From assembly GCA_903876735.1 (NCBI GenBank), contig CAIRAW010000067.1, positions 1 through 64,000 of the forward strand: DNA of 64,000 nt, given 5' to 3'. Made by a program: the position numbers and the translations under genes. This document shows, piece after piece, positions 36,788 to 45,711 of this stretch. The first letter of the stretch is position 1. Each line of letters opens with the position of its first letter. Below the pieces are notes generated by a model. The model ran no database searches. It was given only the letters and a program-made list of their open reading frames with translations, and was not told the DNA's origin. The stretch is from an uncultured beta proteobacterium. Lineage in GTDB: Bacteria; Pseudomonadota; Gammaproteobacteria; Burkholderiales; Burkholderiaceae_C.

Positions 36788-38407
36788 CTACTCCTTGATG
36801 TCGACACCGTAGAAACTGTGGCGGCCAAACGGGCTGAGCTTGAAGTCGATGACTTCCTTGCGCACCGGTTTGAGCTGCACAGCGTGCGCGATGGTGAACC
36901 AGGGCGCTTGTTCCTTGAAGATCACCTGAGCTTGCTCGTAGAGCTTGGTGCGTGCTGCCGGGTCGCTGACGACCTTGGCTTTTTGCACCAGATCTTCAAA
37001 CGGCTGGAAGCAGAACTTGGCCACGTTGCTGCCATTGGTCTTGGCCGCGTCACAGCCGAGCAGGGTGTGCAGGAAGTTGTCGGGGTCACCGTTGTCACCG
37101 GTCCAGCCCAGCATGCCCATCTGGTGTTCGCCCGCCTGCATGCGCTTGCGGTACTCGCCCCATTCAAAGCTCTTGATCTCGGCCTTGACGCCGATCTTGG
37201 CCAGATCAGCCTGCATCAGTTCAGCGATGCGCTTGGCGTTCGGGTTGTAGGGGCGCTGCACCGGCATGGCCCAGAGATCGGTGGTGAAACCATCGGCCAG
37301 GCCGGCAGCAGCCAGCAGTTTCTTGGCGGCCGCGGGGTCAAACGGATCGTCCTTGATCGCGTTGTTATACGACCACTGGGTTGGCGGGATCGGATTCTTG
37401 GCCGCCACACCGGTGCTCAGGTAAACCGCGTCCACGATCGCCTGCTTGTTGATGGCCATGTTGACGGCCTTGCGCACGCGCACATCGTCGAACGGCTTCT
37501 TGGTCGTGTTGTAGGCCAGGTAGCCGACATTCAGGCCAGCCTGTTCCAGCACCTGGACCTTGGCATCCTTGCGCATGGCTTCCAGATCAGCCGGGTTGGG
37601 GTAGGGCATGACATGGCACTCGCCCTTTTGCAGCTTGGCCCAGCGCACCGAGGCGTCCGGCGTGATCGAGAACACCAGGTCGTCGATCTTGGCCTTGCCG
37701 CCGTAGTAGTCGGCGAAAGCCTTGTAGCGGATGACCGCGTCCTTCTGGTACTGCACCAGGTAGAACGGACCGCTGCCGATCGGCTCCTGGTCGATCTTCT
37801 CGGGCGTGCCGGCTTTGAGCATGGCATCGGCGTATTCCTTGGACTGCACGCCAGCGTATTCCATGGCCCAGCCCGACAGGAAGGGCGCCTCAGGCTTGTT
37901 CAAGGTGATCTTGATGGTCATGTCATTGACCTTCTCCGCCGACTTGATCAGCTTGTCCATGCCCATGTCGTTGAAATACGAGTGATTGGCGCTGGTGACC
38001 TTGAAGTAGGGATTGCTTTCCTTCCACTGGCGCTCGATGGCAAACAGGATGTCATCGGCGTTCATGTCGCGTGTCGGTTTGAAGTTCTTGTTGGAGTGCC
38101 ACTTCACGCCCTTGCGCAGGAAAAAGGTGTATTCCTTGCCGTCAGGGGAAACAGTCCAGCGCTCGGCCAGACCGGGGACGACCTTGGTGCCGCCGCGCTC
38201 GAAGTCAACCAGACGGCTGTAGATCTGGCTGTTGGCATCAAACGAAGTGCCGGTCGTATTGACCCCCGGGTAAAAGTTCTCCGGACTGCCTTCCGAGCAG
38301 AATACCAGCGTTTTAGCGCTGACGGGCGTCAGCGCCAGCAGGGCCGGCAGCGCCAGCGCGCACAGAACCGTGCGCTTCAACGCAGGGCTTGGGTGGGATG
38401 GGAACAT
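36788..38407 (-). CDS. dppA: Periplasmic peptide-binding protein of an ABC transporter (DppA-like)
   Basis: A 539-residue SBP_bac_5 protein with signal peptide (about 1-31, PVSAK) and the DppA-like N-terminus TLVFCSEGSPENFYPGVNTTGTSFDANSQIYSRLV. It binds di- or oligopeptides (in some bacteria heme). AAGGAG precedes the ATG. It is the last gene of the operon, 28 bp after dppF, an order different from E. coli dppABCDF. Substrate specificity is inferred from family only. Confidence 0.93.
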   Translation of the reverse strand: MFPSHPSPALKRTVLCALALPALLALTPVSAKTLVFCSEGSPENFYPGVNTTGTSFDANSQIYSRLVDFERGGTKVVPGLAERWTVSPDGKEYTFFLRKGVKWHSNKNFKPTRDMNADDILFAIERQWKESNPYFKVTSANHSYFNDMGMDKLIKSAEKVNDMTIKITLNKPEAPFLSGWAMEYAGVQSKEYADAMLKAGTPEKIDQEPIGSGPFYLVQYQKDAVIRYKAFADYYGGKAKIDDLVFSITPDASVRWAKLQKGECHVMPYPNPADLEAMRKDAKVQVLEQAGLNVGYLAYNTTKKPFDDVRVRKAVNMAINKQAIVDAVYLSTGVAAKNPIPPTQWSYNNAIKDDPFDPAAAKKLLAAAGLADGFTTDLWAMPVQRPYNPNAKRIAELMQADLAKIGVKAEIKSFEWGEYRKRMQAGEHQMGMLGWTGDNGDPDNFLHTLLGCDAAKTNGSNVAKFCFQPFEDLVQKAKVVSDPAARTKLYEQAQVIFKEQAPWFTIAHAVQLKPVRKEVIDFKLSPFGRHSFYGVDIKE

Positions 38408-38435
38408 CTTGTGGACTCCTTCTTGGGTAATGCTG

Positions 38436-39431
38436 CTAGGCAGCGGTTTGGATAAATTGTTCGGCCTCGTGACAGGCCACCTGTCGTCCGGACAGCAAGC
38501 GTAATACCGGACGCTCGATCTGGCAACGCGGCGTCACGTTCGGGCAGCGGGTCGAAAAGACGCAGCCGCTGGGTGGGTTCAGGGGCGAGGGCAGTTCGCC
38601 CTTGAGGACTTGGTGCTTGCGCGCGGCGCCGCTGCCCAGGATGCCCGGCGTCGAGGCCAGCAGGGCTTGGGTATAGGGATGCAGCGGCTGCGCAAAGATG
38701 GTTCTTTTCTCGCCCTGTTCCACTGCATGACCGAGGTACATCACCAGCACCTCATGCGCAATGTGGCGCACCACGCCCAGGTCGTGCGAGATGAACAGAT
38801 AGGCCAGGCCGAGTTCCTGCTGCAGGTCGGCCAGCAGATTGAGAACCTGGGCCTGGATCGAGACGTCAAGCGCCGAGACTGGCTCGTCGGCCACGATCAG
38901 CGAGGGTTTGAGCATCAGGGCGCGCGCGATCGCGATGCGCTGGCGCTGGCCACCGGAGAACATGTGCGGGTAGCGCTCGTAATGTTCGGGGCGCAGACCG
39001 ACCAGGGCCAGCATGGCGCGGGCCTGCTCGGCGCACTCGGGGGCCGACAGGTCTGTGTTGATCTCGAGCGGCGCTTCGAGGATGGCGCCAATCTTCTTGC
39101 GCGGGTTGAGCGAGCCATAGGGGTTCTGGAACACCAGTTGCACGGTACGGCGCAGCGCGTGGCGGGCCTCCCGGGCGGCGTTCATCACATCAACACCATT
39201 GAGGCTCAACTCACCGGCACTGGGCTTTTCGATCAGCGACACCATGCGCGCCAGCGTCGACTTGCCGCAGCCCGATTCACCCACCACGGCCAGCGTCTTG
39301 CCAGCCTGCAGCGTGAAAGAGACGCCGCCGACCGCCTGCAGGTGGTCAGCCGGTTTGAGAAAACCGCGGCTGATGCGGTAGACCTGGCGCAGGTCGCGCG
39401 CGACAACGACGGGCTTCGCTGTATCGCTCAT
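38436..39431 (-). CDS. dppF: Dipeptide ABC transporter ATP-binding protein DppF
   Basis: A 331-residue ATPase. Walker [10 protein letters not shown], signature [15 protein letters not shown], Walker B LIVADEP, H-loop ISHDLGV, then the oligopeptide-type C-terminal extension with Cys-rich [19 protein letters not shown] (the Fe-S/C-terminal motif of Opp/Dpp ATPases). ATG 39431 overlaps the dppD stop. Confidence 0.95.
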   Translation of the reverse strand: MSDTAKPVVVARDLRQVYRISRGFLKPADHLQAVGGVSFTLQAGKTLAVVGESGCGKSTLARMVSLIEKPSAGELSLNGVDVMNAAREARHALRRTVQLVFQNPYGSLNPRKKIGAILEAPLEINTDLSAPECAEQARAMLALVGLRPEHYERYPHMFSGGQRQRIAIARALMLKPSLIVADEPVSALDVSIQAQVLNLLADLQQELGLAYLFISHDLGVVRHIAHEVLVMYLGHAVEQGEKRTIFAQPLHPYTQALLASTPGILGSGAARKHQVLKGELPSPLNPPSGCVFSTRCPNVTPRCQIERPVLRLLSGRQVACHEAEQFIQTAA

Positions 39432-40396
39432 GTCGCGGCTCCCAGCGGATAGCAGCAGCGCACCGTGCCGGCCTGCCAGGGCTGCAGGCTCGGGCGTTGG
39501 GCGCGGCAGTCGGCCGTGACATAGGCGCAGCGCGGCGCGAACAGGCAACCGTCGGGTCGGTCGTAAAGGCCGGGCACCATGCCGGGTATGGTGGCCAGGC
39601 GCGTCAGACCGTCGCTGCGCTCGGGCATGGCGGCCATCAGCGCCTGCGTATAGGGGTGCTGCGGCGCAGTGAACAGATCCTGCGCACTGCGCTCTTCCAT
39701 GATCTGCCCGGCATACATGACCGCGACGCGCTGCGCCATCTCGGAGACCACGCCCATGTTGTGCGTGATCAGCACCAGTGCCATGCCACGTTCTTTCTGC
39801 AGGTTTTGCAGCAGGTCCAGGATCTGGGCCTGGATCGTGACATCCAGCGCCGTGGTTGGTTCGTCCGCGATCAGCAGTTTGGGGTTGCAGGCAATCGCCA
39901 TGGCGATCATGACGCGCTGGTTCATGCCGCCTGACATCTGGTGCGGGTAGTCCTTCAGGCGGCTCTCGGGCGCGGGGATGCCGACCTGTTCCAGCAACTC
40001 GATGGAGCGCTTGTGCGCGGCCTTGGTATCCATGTGCAAATGCAGTTTCAGGGTTTCAGCCAGCTGAAAGCCGATCGTGAAGCAGGGGTTCAGGCTGGTG
40101 GTGGGATCCTGAAAGATCATCGCCACATCCTTGCCGGTGAGCTTGCTGCGCTCGCTGTTGGAGAGCGCCAGCAGGTCATGCCCGTCAAAGCGCAACTTGT
40201 CGGCACGCACCACGCCGGGATAAGACACCAGACCCATCAGCGCCATCATGGTGACGCTTTTCCCCGAGCCGGACTCGCCCACAATGCCCAGCACGTCACC
40301 GGCTTGCAAGGAGAGGCTGACGCCCTCGACCGCGTGCATCACGCTGTCTTTCGACGGAAAGTCGACTGAGAGGTTTTCGATTTCGAGCAGGGCCAT
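39428..40396 (-). CDS. dppD: Dipeptide ABC transporter ATP-binding protein DppD
   Basis: A 322-residue ATPase: Walker [10 protein letters not shown], signature [15 protein letters not shown], Walker B LLIADEP, H-loop ITHNMGV, and the C-terminal Cys-containing [17 protein letters not shown] of the oligopeptide subfamily. It pairs with DppF as a heterodimer. The gene lies 11 bp after dppC. Confidence 0.95.
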   Translation of the reverse strand: MALLEIENLSVDFPSKDSVMHAVEGVSLSLQAGDVLGIVGESGSGKSVTMMALMGLVSYPGVVRADKLRFDGHDLLALSNSERSKLTGKDVAMIFQDPTTSLNPCFTIGFQLAETLKLHLHMDTKAAHKRSIELLEQVGIPAPESRLKDYPHQMSGGMNQRVMIAMAIACNPKLLIADEPTTALDVTIQAQILDLLQNLQKERGMALVLITHNMGVVSEMAQRVAVMYAGQIMEERSAQDLFTAPQHPYTQALMAAMPERSDGLTRLATIPGMVPGLYDRPDGCLFAPRCAYVTADCRAQRPSLQPWQAGTVRCCYPLGAAT

Positions 40397-40407
40397 GGGA
40401 GCAACAG

Positions 40408-41313
40408 TCAGCGTTTGAGTTTGGGGTCGAACGCGTCGCGCAATCCGTCGCCCAGCAGATTAAAGGCCAGCACCGTCAACAGAATCGCCAAGCCGGGGAA
40501 GGTCACCACCCACCAGGCGCGCAGCACAAATTCACGCGCATCGGCCAGCATCGTGCCCCATTCGGGCGAAGGCGGCTGCGCTCCCAGGCCAAGAAAGCCG
40601 AGCGCCGCAGCGTCCAGGATGGCGGTCGATATACCCAGAGAGGCCTGCACGATCAAAGGCGCGGTGCAGTTGGGCAACACTTCATTGAACATCAGGCGCA
40701 GGTGGCTGGCGCCGTTCATGCGCGCGGCCGTCACGTAGTCCTTGGCCATCTCGGTGATGACGGCGGCGCGTGTGATGCGCACATAGTGCGGCAGCACCAC
40801 GATGGCCACGGCCAGCATGGCATTCATCAAACCCGGGCCGAGAATGGCGACGATCACGATCGCCAGCAGCAGGCTGGGCAGCGTCAGGATGATGTCCATC
40901 AGGCGCATCACGGCGATCTCAAAGATGCCGCGGAAGTAGCCGGCAGTCAGGCCCAGTACCGTGCCCATGATGACGGAGAGAGCCACCACCGCCAGACCGA
41001 TGGCCAGCGAGAGGCGCGCGCCGTGAATCAGGCGCGAGAGGATGTCGCGGCCGATGGCATCGGTGCCGAGCCAGTGCGCGCTGGAGCCGCCTTTTTGCCA
41101 GGCCGGTGGATTGAGGAACACGGCCGAGTCGGTCAGGTCCGGCGCGTAGGGCGCAACCAGCGGCGCGAACGCGGCCAGCAGCAGGACGACGACCACGATG
41201 AAGAGGCCGGTCAAGGCGCCGCGATTGGCGCTGAAATAGCCCCAGAATTCGCGCAGCGGACGCGGCGGCTCCAGGCCGGTGGGCACAGCAAGCTCAGGTG
41301 TTTGGGCTGTCAT
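40408..41313 (-). CDS. dppC: Dipeptide ABC transporter permease DppC
   Basis: A 301-residue permease with N-terminal OppC_N region ([33 protein letters not shown]) and BPD_transp_1 domain with the EAA-like [20 protein letters not shown] loop. About six helices. ATG 41313 lies 2 bp after the dppB stop; in-frame sequence upstream overlaps dppB and is rejected. Confidence 0.94.
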   Translation of the reverse strand: MTAQTPELAVPTGLEPPRPLREFWGYFSANRGALTGLFIVVVVLLLAAFAPLVAPYAPDLTDSAVFLNPPAWQKGGSSAHWLGTDAIGRDILSRLIHGARLSLAIGLAVVALSVIMGTVLGLTAGYFRGIFEIAVMRLMDIILTLPSLLLAIVIVAILGPGLMNAMLAVAIVVLPHYVRITRAAVITEMAKDYVTAARMNGASHLRLMFNEVLPNCTAPLIVQASLGISTAILDAAALGFLGLGAQPPSPEWGTMLADAREFVLRAWWVVTFPGLAILLTVLAFNLLGDGLRDAFDPKLKR

Positions 41314-41315
41314 CG

Positions 41316-42320
41316 TCAGTGTCTTATGCGCGGGTTGATGATGCCGTAGGTGACGTCTACCAGCAGGTTGACGGCCATAACAATGATGCCCAGCAGCAGC
41401 ATGCCGCCCTGCAGGACGGGATAGTCGCGCCGGCCGATGGCCTCGATCATCCACTTGCCGACACCGGGCCAGGAGAAGATGGTCTCGGTCAGGATGGCGC
41501 CGGTGAACAGCACGCCGACCTGCAGGCCGATCACCGTGACCACCGGAATCAGCGCATTGCGCAAGGCGTGCAGCGCGACCACGCGCAGATTCGACAGGCC
41601 TTTGGCGCGTGCTGTGCGGATGTAGTCCTCGCCCAGCACTTCAAGCATGGCCGAGCGCGTCATGCGGGCGATCACCGCCAGCGGATTGGTGCCGAGCACG
41701 ATGGTGGGCAGGATCAGATGGGTGGCGGCCGACCAGAAGGCGGCCTTGTTGCCGGCCAGCAGGGTGTCGACCAGCAGGAAACCGGTGACGGGCTCAATGA
41801 AATGCGTGAACGAGATGCGGCCGGACACCGGCGTCAGGTCGAGTTGCACGGAAAACAGCAGGATCAACAGCAGGCCCCACCAGAAAATAGGCATTGAGTA
41901 GCCGGTCAGCGAGACGCCCATGACACCATGGTCGAGTACCGAGTTGCGCTTCACCGCGGCCAGAATGCCGGCCGGAATGCCCAGTACCAGCGCAAACAGA
42001 ATGGCGGAAACCGCCAGTTCGATGGTGGCGGGAAACAGGGCGACAAACTCGGACAGCACCGGCTCGTGCGTGATGATGGACTTGCCGAGATCACCCTGCA
42101 AAACGCGGCCGATGTAAATGCCGTACTGAACCAGTACCGGACGGTCCAGACCATATTCCTTGAGCAGGATCGCATGCCGTGTTGCGTCGATGCCGCGCTC
42201 ACCGGCCAGCGTTTCAATCGGGTCGCCAGGGACCAGGCGTATCAGGAAGAACGCCACCAGCGTCATGCCGATGAAGGTCGGAATGATCAGGCTGAAACGG
42301 GTTAGCAGAAATCGCAACAT
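41316..42320 (-). CDS. dppB: Dipeptide ABC transporter permease DppB
   Basis: A 334-residue permease beginning MLRFLLTRFSLIIPTFIGMTLVAFFLIRLVPGDP, the hallmark of OppB/DppB, and carrying the EAA loop TARAKGLSNLRVVALHALRNALIP. Six helices. First gene of the dppBCDFA operon; a terminator separates it from the SWIB gene upstream. Confidence 0.95.
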   Translation of the reverse strand: MLRFLLTRFSLIIPTFIGMTLVAFFLIRLVPGDPIETLAGERGIDATRHAILLKEYGLDRPVLVQYGIYIGRVLQGDLGKSIITHEPVLSEFVALFPATIELAVSAILFALVLGIPAGILAAVKRNSVLDHGVMGVSLTGYSMPIFWWGLLLILLFSVQLDLTPVSGRISFTHFIEPVTGFLLVDTLLAGNKAAFWSAATHLILPTIVLGTNPLAVIARMTRSAMLEVLGEDYIRTARAKGLSNLRVVALHALRNALIPVVTVIGLQVGVLFTGAILTETIFSWPGVGKWMIEAIGRRDYPVLQGGMLLLGIIVMAVNLLVDVTYGIINPRIRH

Positions 42321-42365
42321 TGGTTTGGTTTGAATTTCCAGGCGAGGGCTGCATCATGCCAGAAC

Positions 42366-42392
42366 AAAAAAGGCCGACTTGCGTCGGCCTTT
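42366..42392 (-). terminator. Rho-independent terminator after the SWIB gene
   Basis: Stem AAAGGCCGAC (42369-42378)/GTCGGCCTTT (42383-42392) with TTGC loop; on the minus strand the 3' side continues into a run of T (AAAAAA at 42366-42371 on the plus strand). It lies 22 bp past the SWIB stop and before dppB. Confidence 0.9.
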
Positions 42393-42395
42393 GTC

Positions 42396-42417
42396 GTAAA
42401 CAGTGAAGACTGTTTAC
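42396..42417. other. Perfect hairpin overlapping the SWIB stop codon
   Basis: GTAAACAGT (42396-42404), loop GAAG, ACTGTTTAC (42409-42417). The 9-bp stem covers the TAA stop of the SWIB gene and sits 4 bp before the terminator. It could stabilise the mRNA 3' end or be a protein site; nothing proves either. Confidence 0.6.
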
Positions 42418-42860
42418 TTGAGGTGCTTGCCGATCAGGCCAGCCATCTCGAACATGGACACCTGTGCCTTGGCGAAGACTTCCTTCAGCTTGGCATCGGC
42501 ATTGATCATGCGCTTGTTGACGGCGTCCTGCAGCTTGTTCTTCTTGATGTAAGTCCACAGCTTGCTGACCACTTCCGTACGCGGCAGCGGGTTCGCACCA
42601 ACGACAGCGGCCAAAGCGGCGCTGGGTGTCAGGGCTTTCATGAACGCTGCGTTCGGAGTGCGTTTCTTGGCCGGAGCCTTCTTCGCAGCTACCTTCTTGG
42701 CCGGAGCGGCCTTCTTGGCGGGAGCCGCTTTCTTAGCGGGTGCTGCCTTCTTCGCTGGAGCCTTGGCGGCTACTTTTTTGGCGGGTGCTGCCTTTTTTGC
42801 AGGTGCAGCTTTCTTTGCCGGAGCGGCTTTTTTAGCCGGTGCTTTCGTTGCAGTTGCCAT
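42414..42860 (-). CDS. SWIB-domain protein with histone H1-like Ala/Lys/Pro tail
   Basis: A 148-residue basic protein. Residues 1-68 are tandem PAKKAAPAKK-type repeats, like the tail of histone H1 and bacterial H1-like proteins; residues about 72-148 form a SWIB/MDM2 domain (LTPSAALAAVVGANPLPRTEVVSKLWTYIKKNKLQD, then DAKLKEVFAKAQVSMFEMAGLIGKHLK). Such fusions occur in betaproteobacteria and chlamydiae and are thought to bind DNA in the nucleoid. Monocistronic, with AAGGA upstream of the ATG and its own terminator. Confidence 0.93.
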   Translation of the reverse strand: MATATKAPAKKAAPAKKAAPAKKAAPAKKVAAKAPAKKAAPAKKAAPAKKAAPAKKVAAKKAPAKKRTPNAAFMKALTPSAALAAVVGANPLPRTEVVSKLWTYIKKNKLQDAVNKRMINADAKLKEVFAKAQVSMFEMAGLIGKHLK

Positions 42861-43183
42861 GATTTATTGTCCTTCTAGAAGTTGATTAATCACCAGCGAA
42901 AAACTGCTTCTTCACTGGCAAAGCGGATGCTACTGGAGAAATGCCTTGTTTCCAAGGGGAAAAATCAATTTTTCACTCGAAACTGTTGTTTTTTTTGAGG
43001 TGGATTTCCCGGACGCTTCCCTCTGAAAACCAATTAAGCCTTGATTTGGCGCTGCAAACAGTTCACGCAGTGCAGCAGATGCAGCGATCAAGACCGCGCC
43101 AGGACAGGATATTCTCTGCCTGCGTGCCCGTTGTGAGGCGCTGCAGTACGCGATAAATTTGCCAACCTGAGGAGTAAGCGAGC
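42861..43183. other. Divergent intergenic region between the SWIB and rraA genes
   Basis: 323 bp without a supported gene. It should hold the promoters of both neighbours: an AAGGA 9 nt before the SWIB ATG and a GAGGAG before the rraA ATG are visible. The first 150 bp on the SWIB side are AT-rich (TTGTTTTTTTTGAGG near 42985). I could not define clean -10/-35 pairs. Confidence 0.5.
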
Positions 43184-43705
43184 ATGACCCCATCTTTTGC
43201 CACCTGTGACCTGTGCGACGCGCACAAAAACGATTTACCCTCTGAATTCCGGGTGTTGCCGCCCGTGTTTCGTGATTTTGGCCAGCTTCGCAAGTTCTGC
43301 GGACCGGTTGTGACGCTCAAGTGCTTCGAGGACAACACGCTGGTCAAGGCAACGCTGGACTTGCCCGGCTACGAGGATGGGCCAGACGGGCGCGTTGGCA
43401 AGGTGCTGGTGGTCGACGGTGGCGGCTCGCTGCGCCGGGCCTTGCTCGGCGGCAATCTGGGTGCTGCAGCCGCGCGCAACGGCTGGGCCGGCGTGGTGAT
43501 CGACGGCTGTGTGCGTGATGTGGCAGAGCTGGCGCTGCTGGGCGTCGGCATTCGCGCACTGGCCAGCATGCCGCTGCCGACCGAGAAGCGCAACGAGGGT
43601 CAAAGAGATGTTCCGGTGCAGATCCAGGGCATCTGGGTGCGCCCGGGCGACTGGCTTTATGCCGACGAAGACGGCATGGTGCTCAGCGCGGGTCGTCTGG
43701 TCTGA
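43184..43705 (+). CDS. rraA: RraA-family protein
   Basis: A 173-residue protein of the RraA/HMG-aldolase fold: VVDGGGSLRRALLGGNLG and GWAGVVIDGCVRDVAEL. E. coli RraA inhibits RNase E; relatives with an intact RD motif (here Arg111-Asp112) are metal-dependent 4-hydroxy-4-methyl-2-oxoglutarate/oxaloacetate aldolases. E. coli RraA has Gln in place of this Asp, so an aldolase/decarboxylase activity is possible here. Stop is 23 bp inside the converging EamA gene. Confidence 0.9.
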   Translation: MTPSFATCDLCDAHKNDLPSEFRVLPPVFRDFGQLRKFCGPVVTLKCFEDNTLVKATLDLPGYEDGPDGRVGKVLVVDGGGSLRRALLGGNLGAAAARNGWAGVVIDGCVRDVAELALLGVGIRALASMPLPTEKRNEGQRDVPVQIQGIWVRPGDWLYADEDGMVLSAGRLV

Positions 43706-44636
43706 TAAGCGGGCCTGGCTGCGCGCGCGCCGGCAGCGTGGCCAGCAGTAGCCCCAACAGGGCAATGGCAAAGGCCAGCACTTGCATCTCGCTCAGGGTT
43801 TCCCCCAGGATTAGTACGCCAACCAAGGCGCTGGTGATGGGCAACATGACCGTGAAGACGCCGGCCCTGGCCGCTGGCACAGTCTTCAGACCCGTCATCC
43901 AGAGCCAGACCGTCCAGACGCTGGCAGCCAGTGAATAAAAGAGCAGCAGTCCCCAACTGCCGACAGCCACGCTGCTGAAATCAAATCGCAGCGCGGCGTA
44001 GAGACCAAAAGGCGTCATCAGCACGAAGCCCCAAAGATTGATCAGTGCCGTGATCCGCTTGGGGCTCAGGGTCCCGGTGAGTTTCTTGCCAATCACGGCG
44101 TAAGCTGCTTCACAGACGACTGCGCCAAACAGCAGCAGATTGCCCCATAGCTCGCTGCCGGGCGCACCTGCAAGCGCCGTCGCTGGCGCGCCTGGCGCCG
44201 ACTTGGACAGCGCCAACAGCGCGATGCCGAACGCGGCGCAGGCAATGGCCGCCCAAACCCGCAGACCGATGCGCTCGCGCAGGAACAGCCAGCTCAGCAG
44301 GGCGACCACCGCCGGAATGGCAGCCATGATGACACCGGCGGAGACGGCGCTGGTCATGCTGACGCCGTACAACATGCACAGCGAGAACAGAAAATTGCCG
44401 AGCAGCGATTCCAGGAAGATCAGTTTGTGCAGCGAGCGGCTCAGCGGCGCCTCGTCGGCTGGCCTGCGCAACCAGTGCGGCATGGCCAGCCCCCCGATGC
44501 CAAAGCGCAGCCAGGCCAGCAGAAAGACGGGCAGGGCGGCGACCAGCGGCTTGGACAGTGCCACATAGCTTCCCACCAGCGACATGCTCAGGGCCAGCAG
44601 CAGGTAGGCGGACAGGTTTTTGCTTCGTGTGGACAA
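43683..44636 (-). CDS. EamA/DMT-family transporter
   Basis: A 317-residue protein with ten hydrophobic helices in two EamA repeats (about 10-145 and 165-300); the SAGVIMAAIPAVVALLSWLFLRERIGLRVW and PITSALVGVLILGETLSEMQ segments are the repeated EamA end motifs. Likely a metabolite exporter; substrate unknown. It diverges from the agmatinase-like gene and converges with rraA, overlapping its 3' end. Confidence 0.93.
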   Translation of the reverse strand: MSTRSKNLSAYLLLALSMSLVGSYVALSKPLVAALPVFLLAWLRFGIGGLAMPHWLRRPADEAPLSRSLHKLIFLESLLGNFLFSLCMLYGVSMTSAVSAGVIMAAIPAVVALLSWLFLRERIGLRVWAAIACAAFGIALLALSKSAPGAPATALAGAPGSELWGNLLLFGAVVCEAAYAVIGKKLTGTLSPKRITALINLWGFVLMTPFGLYAALRFDFSSVAVGSWGLLLFYSLAASVWTVWLWMTGLKTVPAARAGVFTVMLPITSALVGVLILGETLSEMQVLAFAIALLGLLLATLPARAQPGPLIRPDDPR

Positions 44637-44769
44637 GGGTTGGGGCGGGTGTTAAAGCCCCGCATCATGCCTGAGCCCGGCAATGGCTTGGCGTGCACCG
44701 CGCAAATTGGCACCAGTGGCCGGCGCCAAACTGCGGTACCGTGCGTCAACACCACAGCGGGAAATTTTC

Positions 44770-45711
44770 ATGGGCATCGGTCAATTTGCATACGCCAACA
44801 ACAGCAACCGCTTTCTCGCGGTGGCAGAGCTTGGCGAGCAACCTTTCGCGCTCTCCGGTATTCCCTATGACGGCGCGGTCAGCCACCGACCCGGCGCGCG
44901 CTTCGGACCACAGGAGATCCGCCGCGCCAGCCTGATGCTGTGCGACGGCATCCACCCGCATTTCGGCGTCTCGCCGCTGGCGCATCTGGGCGACGCCCAC
45001 GACATGCGCCTGCCCAACGCCTCGGCGCTACCCGAGGTGCGCGCGCAGATTCAGGCGCAGGCAGCGGCCCTGATGGAAAAACACCATTGCATTTTTCTCG
45101 GCGGCGACCATTCGGTGACGCTGGCGCTGCTGCGCGCGGCGCGTGCCCAGCACGGCGAACTCGCGCTGATTCATTTTGATGCCCATTGCGACACCTGGCA
45201 GGATCACTTTGGCGAGCCGTCCGGCCACGGCACCTGGACTTACGAGGCCCTGCAGGAAGATTTGGTCAGCCCCGCACACACGGTGCAGATTGGAATCCGC
45301 TCCAGCGGCGAGCGTGCCGCCACCGAGTATTTGCAGGATCAGGGCGGCCTGATCTTCACGGCGCGCGCGCTGCGTGGGCTGGATGGCGTCGCGCTGCACC
45401 CGGTCGTGCGCCAGATTCGAGAGCGCATCGGCAAGCGTCCCTGCTACCTGACGTTTGACATCGATTGTCTGGACCCGGCCTTTGCGCCCGGCACCGGCAC
45501 ACCCGAACCCGGTGGTCTGAGCAGTTCGCAGGCGCTCACGCTGCTGGAGGAACTGGCGCCACTGAACCTGATTGGAATGGACTGCGTCGAAGTGGCGCCG
45601 GCCTACGACCACGCTGAACTCACCAGCCTGGTCGCCGCCACCCTGGTCTGGACCTATCTGTGCGGCCAGATTGCCAAGTCCGAGCGCGGGAGCGATAAGC
45701 ATGCTGCTTGA
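44770..45711 (+). CDS. speB: Agmatinase-family ureohydrolase
   Basis: A 313-residue arginase/agmatinase with all metal-binding motifs: GGDHS (His114), HFDAHCD (Asp137, His139, Asp141) and DIDCLDPAFAPGTGTPEPGG (Asp230, Asp232). It would hydrolyse agmatine to putrescine and urea; guanidinobutyrase is an alternative that sequence alone cannot exclude. It opens the polyamine locus: the oxidase gene starts 11 bp before its stop. Product putrescine is the substrate of the downstream genes, which favours agmatinase. Confidence 0.9.
   Translation: MGIGQFAYANNSNRFLAVAELGEQPFALSGIPYDGAVSHRPGARFGPQEIRRASLMLCDGIHPHFGVSPLAHLGDAHDMRLPNASALPEVRAQIQAQAAALMEKHHCIFLGGDHSVTLALLRAARAQHGELALIHFDAHCDTWQDHFGEPSGHGTWTYEALQEDLVSPAHTVQIGIRSSGERAATEYLQDQGGLIFTARALRGLDGVALHPVVRQIRERIGKRPCYLTFDIDCLDPAFAPGTGTPEPGGLSSSQALTLLEELAPLNLIGMDCVEVAPAYDHAELTSLVAATLVWTYLCGQIAKSERGSDKHAA

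Noticed and set aside
36818..38455. 545-codon open frame antisense to dppA
   Set aside because: Mirror of dppA codon bias; no recognisable family or start signals.
42655..42860. Short tandem DNA repeats suggestive of a CRISPR or satellite array
   Set aside because: They encode PAKKAAPAKK repeats in frame within the SWIB gene; no spacers of constant length.
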